Assembly (NCBI GenBank): GCA_945876155.1
Contig: CAMCMW010000034.1
Coordinates: forward strand, 1 to 9,843
Reading direction: 5' to 3'
Source: an uncultured Ruminococcus sp.
Lineage (GTDB): Bacteria; Bacillota; Clostridia; Oscillospirales; Ruminococcaceae
Length of the DNA stretch: 9,843 bases
How positions within the stretch are numbered: position 1 is the first letter of the stretch; each line of letters starts with the position of its first letter. The notes below the pieces were generated by a model. The model saw only the letters and a list, made by a program, of their open reading frames with translations. It was not told the origin of the DNA and did not search any database. A program made the translations under genes and the position numbers. This document shows, piece by piece, positions 6,145 to 9,843 of the stretch.

Positions 6145-6693
6145 ATGTCCGGAAAAATAAAGAAAATCTATCAGAAGTACGAAGAGGCTATAATGTACAT
6201 CTTTTTCGGCGGACTTACAACGCTGGTTTACTACATAGCCAGATTCGGTTCAAGATTGCTGCTGGGTGACCTGGACGGTGCTGCCATGATTGCAACTGCC
6301 ATTGCACAGGTCACTGCCATAACCTTTGCCTTTATCACAAACAAAAAGTTCGTTTTCAAAAGCAAAACTGAAAATATAGGTCAGCTGGTCAGAGAGGCTG
6401 TGTCGTTCTACGCCGGACGTGGAGTGACATTTCTGCTTGATATGCTCATAACCTTTATTTTTGTTGAAAAGTGTTCAGGATTCTTTATCAGAATATTCTC
6501 ACTCGGAAGTATAAACTATGAAAGCAGTCTTATGCAGATATCTCTGGTCAGCAAGCTTGCAGGCTCGCCGGAAAAAATGAATGAGTTTATCTGGACTATG
6601 CTTTCACAGGTTATGATACTCATTCTCAATTATTTTTTCAGCAAGCTTTTCGTGTTCAGAAAAAAGAAAACAGAGGAGGTCACAGCAGAATGA
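6145..6693 (+). CDS. GtrA-family integral membrane protein
   Basis: A 182-residue protein with four predicted membrane helices, at about residues 16-38, 45-64, 84-107 and 148-170. After helices 2 and 4 come the signatures NKKFVFKS and NYFFSKLFVFRKKK, typical of GtrA-like proteins (PF04138). Known members assist transfer of lipid-linked sugars across the membrane for O-antigen, teichoic acid or arabinogalactan glycosylation, so a role in decorating the cell surface is likely. The loop between helices 3 and 4 (about residues 108-147) is longer than in the small roughly 130-residue members. AAGGAG at 6133-6138 marks the start, six bases before the ATG. It overlaps the next gene by 4 bp (ATGA), so the two form an operon. 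No glycosyltransferase gene adjoins it. Confidence 0.9.
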   Translation: MSGKIKKIYQKYEEAIMYIFFGGLTTLVYYIARFGSRLLLGDLDGAAMIATAIAQVTAITFAFITNKKFVFKSKTENIGQLVREAVSFYAGRGVTFLLDMLITFIFVEKCSGFFIRIFSLGSINYESSLMQISLVSKLAGSPEKMNEFIWTMLSQVMILILNYFFSKLFVFRKKKTEEVTAE

Positions 6694-7655
6694 AAAGACT
6701 GAAAAAAACACTTGCATCTGCCCTTTCGTTTGTTATTTTCACAATTTGCCTGTCCGTTCACCTGACAGCGGCAAACGGCAGCGAGGTTTACACCCAGTCA
6801 ACAGAGGACAACCGGTTTTCTTACTGTGTAAATACTGACGGTTCTTTGAAAATAAAAGCGTCGGATAATGCGTCTTTCACCGGTGAACTGAAAATACCGT
6901 CAGCTCTCGACGGCAAGAGTGTCACCGCCGTATCAGACCGTGGCTTTATCGGACAAAAGCTTGTTACAAAGCTGGTACTTCCGGATACTGTTACAGCAAT
7001 AGGGGAATCTGCTTTTTCAAACTGTTCCGTACTTGAAAAGGTTGAAGTCAAGGGGACTGTTACTGATATAGGGTTGTATCCGTTTTTTGCCACTCCCTTT
7101 GAGGACAGTCTTGAAACAAAGAATGACTTTGTGATTTTCAACGGCGATATTCTCTACGACTATACCGGTTCATCACCAAACATTTCCATACCCGACGGTA
7201 TCAGAGTAGTTTCCGGAACGCTTTTTACGTATTTTGAAACTAAGAGAGATTTCGAGATTAACTATGTAACATTCCCGGACAGCGTCGAATATATATGCGG
7301 CAAAGCGTTTTACGACTGCAACAATATAATCAGAATCACTCTTGGAACAGGTATAAAGAGTATCGGCATGAATGCGTTCACTGCCTCTGACATGACGGTC
7401 ATGGGTTATTACGACACCTATGCCGAAACCTACGCCTCAGACCACGGATTTACCTTTGAACCCATTGTGCCTTACGGTACAGTCAGCGAAACTATCTACG
7501 CTGATTTTTCCGACGGTTTCAGACAGTATTATTTTACTGATGAAAAGGACTTCAGCCGTGAGGGAGTGCTGGTTTACAGAAGAAATTACAACGGCGAAAA
7601 AATCGAGATAACAGACTGGGAATATTCCTCAGCACTGGTTGATTTGTACAGCTGA
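6690..7655 (+). CDS. Secreted BspA-type leucine-rich-repeat protein
   Basis: A 321-residue exported protein. Residues 1-28 are a signal peptide. Residues about 65-257 are LRR_5 (BspA/TpLRR-like) repeats, seen in units such as LVLPDTVTAIGESAFSNC, VTFPDSVEYICGKAFYDC and ITLGTGIKSIGMNAF, ending in the usual cap GYYDTYAETYASDHGFTF. Such proteins are surface-exposed and usually bind proteins or host and diet ligands. Residues about 277-321 (YYFTDEKDF… GVLVYRRNYNGEKIEITD) resemble the first half of a Big_3 immunoglobulin-like domain, but the protein stops there. There is no dockerin or sortase signal, unlike many ruminococcal LRR proteins. AGGAGG at 6674-6679 supports the start. It overlaps the gtrA-like gene by 4 bp, so the two are translationally coupled, and it ends at a bidirectional terminator. 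Confidence 0.88.
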   Translation: MKRLKKTLASALSFVIFTICLSVHLTAANGSEVYTQSTEDNRFSYCVNTDGSLKIKASDNASFTGELKIPSALDGKSVTAVSDRGFIGQKLVTKLVLPDTVTAIGESAFSNCSVLEKVEVKGTVTDIGLYPFFATPFEDSLETKNDFVIFNGDILYDYTGSSPNISIPDGIRVVSGTLFTYFETKRDFEINYVTFPDSVEYICGKAFYDCNNIIRITLGTGIKSIGMNAFTASDMTVMGYYDTYAETYASDHGFTFEPIVPYGTVSETIYADFSDGFRQYYFTDEKDFSREGVLVYRRNYNGEKIEITDWEYSSALVDLYS

Positions 7656-7695
7656 AAAAATAAGTGGACGTTTTCCTGCGTCCACTTAATTTTTT
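7655..7695. terminator. Bidirectional terminator between the LRR and GH1 genes
   Basis: TAAGTGGACG (7661-7670) pairs perfectly with CGTCCACTTA (7679-7688) with an 8-base loop. A run of six As precedes the stem (7655-7660) and six Ts follow (7690-7695), so it works in both directions. It serves the convergent LRR gene (stop at 7653-7655) and GH1 gene (stop at 7694-7696). Confidence 0.93.
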
Positions 7696-9049
7696 ATAAA
7701 TCTTCACCGTCTGTGCGGATAATTTCATTGTAACGGTATGCCGAATCCTTTAAAATACGCTGCTGTGTCTGATAATCCACATATACAATACCGAATCTTT
7801 CAGAGTAGCCGTAAGCCCACTCAAAATTGTCCATAAGCGACCACTGGAAGTATCCTCTGATGTCAACCCCCTCAAGGCACGCCTTTTTAAGTCCGGCAAG
7901 GTAGCCATTGAGGTAATCAATTCTTTCCGTATCGTGAACCCTGCCGTCGGGAGAAACTGTGTCACGGCAGGATTTTCCGTTTTCGGTGATGTACAGCGGT
8001 GTTTTGTACCTGTCGTACAGGAACTTCGCACCCCAGTAAATGCAGTCGGGGGTAACAGGCCACTGGTAAGGCGGTCTGCTGAATCCACCCGGGTCGCTTA
8101 TGATTTTCGGACTGCCCCCGTCTGCCGCAACGGTGTGACCCCAGTAAATGTTGTGACCGAGAAAGTCGATAGGCTGACTGATAAGTTTCATGTCAGAATC
8201 TGTTATTTCCGGCATATATTCCTCGCAGAGTTTCATGCCTTGTTCGGGGTATTTTCCAAGGAGTATCGGGTCGTTGAACCAGACTGTACTTCCCGGAGCC
8301 GCCGCTGCCGAGGGTATCTCAAACATTGAGCGTCTTGCCGCCTCGATGTCCTCACTGCTGCTGCTTGCCGGAATGTTCATGTTTCCGCAGGGCGCATAAC
8401 CGATGTTCAGCGGCTGTTTTGCAAAGGTTCTCAGCGCCGCCACTGCCGCACCGTGGGATTTCAGAAGAATATGGGACACTTCAAGTGCTTCGGGGGTGGT
8501 GAGTTTCAGTCCGGGAGCGAGAGTGCCGTCCTGATATCCCAGACCAATTATTACCTGCGGCTCATTTATTGTTATAAAGTTTTTTACACGGTCGGAGAAA
8601 TTTTCAGCCACGACTTTTGCGTACTCAGCAAACCATTTCACCATTTCCGGATTTCTCCAGCCCCCCAGCTTGTCCAGTGCAAGAGGGAGGTCCCAGTGAT
8701 AGAGGGTAACGTACGGCTCGATACCGTTTTTCAGAAGTTCGTCGATTATGTCACTGTAAAACTTTATTCCCTCCGGATTTACTCTGCCTGTACCCTCCGG
8801 AAGTATTCTTGCCCAGCTGAGTGAAAAGCGGTATGCTTTAAGACCGATTTCTTTCATAATGGCTATGTCGTCTTTCCACCTGTGGTAATGGTCACAGGCA
8901 ACGTTTCCGTGGTCGTTGTTGAGGATTCTTCCGGGAATACTGCAAAATGTGTCAAAAATATTCAGTCCTTTTCCACCGTCATAAGCGCCGCCCTCAATCT
9001 GATATGAGGAAGTTGCTGCGCCCCATACAAAATCGCTGCGAAATTTCAT
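7694..9049 (-). CDS. Intracellular GH1 family beta-glucosidase
   Basis: A 451-residue, full-length glycoside hydrolase family 1 enzyme without a signal peptide, so cytoplasmic. It hydrolyses terminal beta-glucosides, most likely cellobiose, short cellodextrins or plant glucosides taken up by the cell. From the ATG at 9049: FVWGAATSSYQIEGG at the N-terminus, YHWDLP in the middle, the acid/base Glu163 in TINEP, the nucleophile Glu356 in YITENG, and DNFEWAYGYSERFG near the C-terminus with Glu410 and Trp411. That last motif is typical of enzymes for free glucosides; 6-phospho-beta-glucosidases usually have Ser and Lys there. A GTG at 9061 would add four residues, but AGGGTGG eight bases before the ATG favours 9049. 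It is a single-gene unit with a strong promoter and shared terminator. No sugar transporter or regulator adjoins it in this window. Exact substrate is unproven. Confidence 0.96.
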   Translation of the reverse strand: MKFRSDFVWGAATSSYQIEGGAYDGGKGLNIFDTFCSIPGRILNNDHGNVACDHYHRWKDDIAIMKEIGLKAYRFSLSWARILPEGTGRVNPEGIKFYSDIIDELLKNGIEPYVTLYHWDLPLALDKLGGWRNPEMVKWFAEYAKVVAENFSDRVKNFITINEPQVIIGLGYQDGTLAPGLKLTTPEALEVSHILLKSHGAAVAALRTFAKQPLNIGYAPCGNMNIPASSSSEDIEAARRSMFEIPSAAAAPGSTVWFNDPILLGKYPEQGMKLCEEYMPEITDSDMKLISQPIDFLGHNIYWGHTVAADGGSPKIISDPGGFSRPPYQWPVTPDCIYWGAKFLYDRYKTPLYITENGKSCRDTVSPDGRVHDTERIDYLNGYLAGLKKACLEGVDIRGYFQWSLMDNFEWAYGYSERFGIVYVDYQTQQRILKDSAYRYNEIIRTDGEDL

Positions 9050-9082
9050 AATATAGTCCACCCTTTCATTTTCTTTTTTTAT

Positions 9083-9111
9083 ATTATAAGGAAAGGAGGA
9101 TAAAAAGTCAA
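9083..9111 (-). promoter_or_regulatory. Near-consensus sigma-A promoter of the GH1 gene
   Basis: On the minus strand TTGACT (9111-9106), a 17-base spacer and a perfect TATAAT (9088-9083) precede the gene by 33 bases. This is the best promoter in the window. No catabolite-repression operator of the usual palindromic type was recognised around it. Confidence 0.85.
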
Positions 9112-9170
9112 TATGTAAATATGAAAATAAAGAAATTATTATTTTTTTACAAAATAAAAGTCAATAATAC

Positions 9171-9207
9171 AAAAAGGCTTAGTACCGTTTTAACAGTACT
9201 AAGCCTT
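9171..9207 (-). terminator. Intrinsic terminator of the right-hand dockerin gene
   Basis: AAGGCTTAGTAC (9174-9185) pairs perfectly with GTACTAAGCCTT (9196-9207) over 12 bp. Inside the loop GTT and AAC can add three more pairs. Read leftward it ends in TTTTT (9171-9175). It begins about 20 bases after the stop at 9229-9231 and lies upstream of the GH1 promoter, separating the two transcription units. Confidence 0.93.
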
Positions 9208-9228
9208 AATAAATATACTAAATCAATT

Positions 9229-9843
9229 TCACTCAGCTTTTCCGAGCTGGTCTTCTGAAACCATCATTGAAACGAAGTTGAGAATCATTGAGCTGTCAGC
9301 CGCATTTATGATATTGTTCTTAACGCAGTCTGAATTAGCAAGCTGAACATCAGAAAGCGGATTCTTTTCCGGACTGAGCAGTAACATATTGATGCTTACA
9401 ACGTCTGCTACAGAAACTTCACCGTCAGTATTTACATCGCCGTACTTTGTTGCGGTTACGCCCTCAGGGACTACGATTTCCGCTGACTCAGCTGTTGTAG
9501 TAGTAACATCAGGCTCGTCAGTAGATACAACGGTTGTAACAGAAGTTGAACTGGGAGTTGTAACGTCTGTTTCTGTAACGTCTGTTACAGTTGTAACTGT
9601 TGTAACCTCTGTTTCAACAGGTTCTGTTGTTAAACCAGGTGTTGATGTTGGTTCTTCGATTGGTTCAGTAGTTTCCGGCTCTGTCGGTTCTGTCGGGTCA
9701 GTAACTTCCTGTCCCTGATAATTCTTGAGGTCAGGCAGTTCGTCGAGAGTAATGCAGTAATCACTCTGGTAAATTTCCTTTAAGTCGTCAGGATCATTGA
9801 ATATAGGATTTGAAAGGAAGTTGATGTTGTCTGAACCACCGTC
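9229..9843 (-). CDS. Secreted dockerin protein, C-terminal 204 residues only
   Basis: The gene runs off the right edge; only its last 204 codons and the TGA (9229-9231) are present. Visible residues 1-46 (from …DGGSDNINFL to NYQGQ) are the end of an upstream domain I cannot assign. Residues about 47-125 are a Thr/Glu/Pro/Val-rich linker with runs such as TDPTEPTEPETTEP and TTVTTVTDVTETDVTT. Residues about 134-195 are a type I dockerin. Loop one is canonical (GDVNTDGEVSVAD, ligands D136, N138, D140, S144, D147). Loop two is degenerate: D172, then Val174 where Asn or Asp is usual, N176, N180, D183. The full protein is probably a cellulosomal enzyme or binding subunit, since dockerin after a flexible linker is the usual layout, but the catalytic part is outside the window. 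It ends at a strong terminator. Confidence 0.88.
   Translation of the reverse strand, partial: DGGSDNINFLSNPIFNDPDDLKEIYQSDYCITLDELPDLKNYQGQEVTDPTEPTEPETTEPIEEPTSTPGLTTEPVETEVTTVTTVTDVTETDVTTPSSTSVTTVVSTDEPDVTTTTAESAEIVVPEGVTATKYGDVNTDGEVSVADVVSINMLLLSPEKNPLSDVQLANSDCVKNNIINAADSSMILNFVSMMVSEDQLGKAE

Noticed and set aside
9050..9061. GTG start four codons upstream for the GH1 enzyme
   Set aside because: That GTG lies within the AGGGTGG ribosome binding site of the ATG at 9049, and the family normally begins close to the FVWGAATS motif.
9389..9718. Plus-strand frame of 109 Ser/Val/Thr-rich residues
   Set aside because: It is the antisense of the Thr-rich linker of the partial dockerin gene.

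Overview
The window looks like chromosomal DNA from a gut or rumen Ruminococcus, most like the cellulosome-forming R. flavefaciens group. The pointers are two dockerin modules, long arrays of 20-residue cell-wall-binding repeats, Thr/Glu/Pro-rich linkers, a BspA-type leucine-rich-repeat protein, an intracellular GH1 beta-glucosidase, and AT-rich intergenic DNA with strong purine-rich ribosome binding sites. The genus is an inference from gene content; no rRNA or other marker gene is present.

Layout. (1) 1-124: non-coding DNA with two short GC-rich hairpins. (2) 125-4943, minus strand: three tightly spaced genes for secreted proteins, transcribed leftward. The first encodes a CHAP-domain enzyme on a 23-repeat wall-binding scaffold. 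The second encodes a paralogue with the same scaffold but a transglutaminase-like head whose catalytic Cys and His both appear replaced. The third encodes a small beta-rich protein with a C-terminal dockerin. A candidate promoter sits at about 4979-5007. (3) 5054-5920, minus strand: a cytoplasmic, highly charged, probably coiled-coil protein of unknown function, with its own terminator and a run of seven Gs as its ribosome binding site. (4) 5921-6144: a divergent intergenic region, the longest gene-free stretch (224 bp), holding a long AT-rich hairpin flanked by 8-bp direct repeats and a second terminator-like hairpin. (5) 6145-7655, plus strand: a GtrA-family membrane protein gene overlapping by 4 bp a secreted LRR_5 protein gene. 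(6) 7694-9049, minus strand: a GH1 beta-glucosidase gene with a near-consensus promoter, converging on the LRR gene at a shared bidirectional terminator. (7) 9229-9843, minus strand: the 3' end of another secreted dockerin protein, with its terminator.

How the genes may work together. The left operon puts two wall-anchored proteins and a dockerin protein under common expression. A reasonable inference is a cell-surface module: one active peptidoglycan hydrolase, one probable pseudoenzyme that uses the same anchoring scaffold, and one subunit able to dock onto a cohesin. The GH1 enzyme would finish cellodextrin breakdown inside the cell. The most notable feature is the paired scaffold with one intact and one apparently inactivated head.
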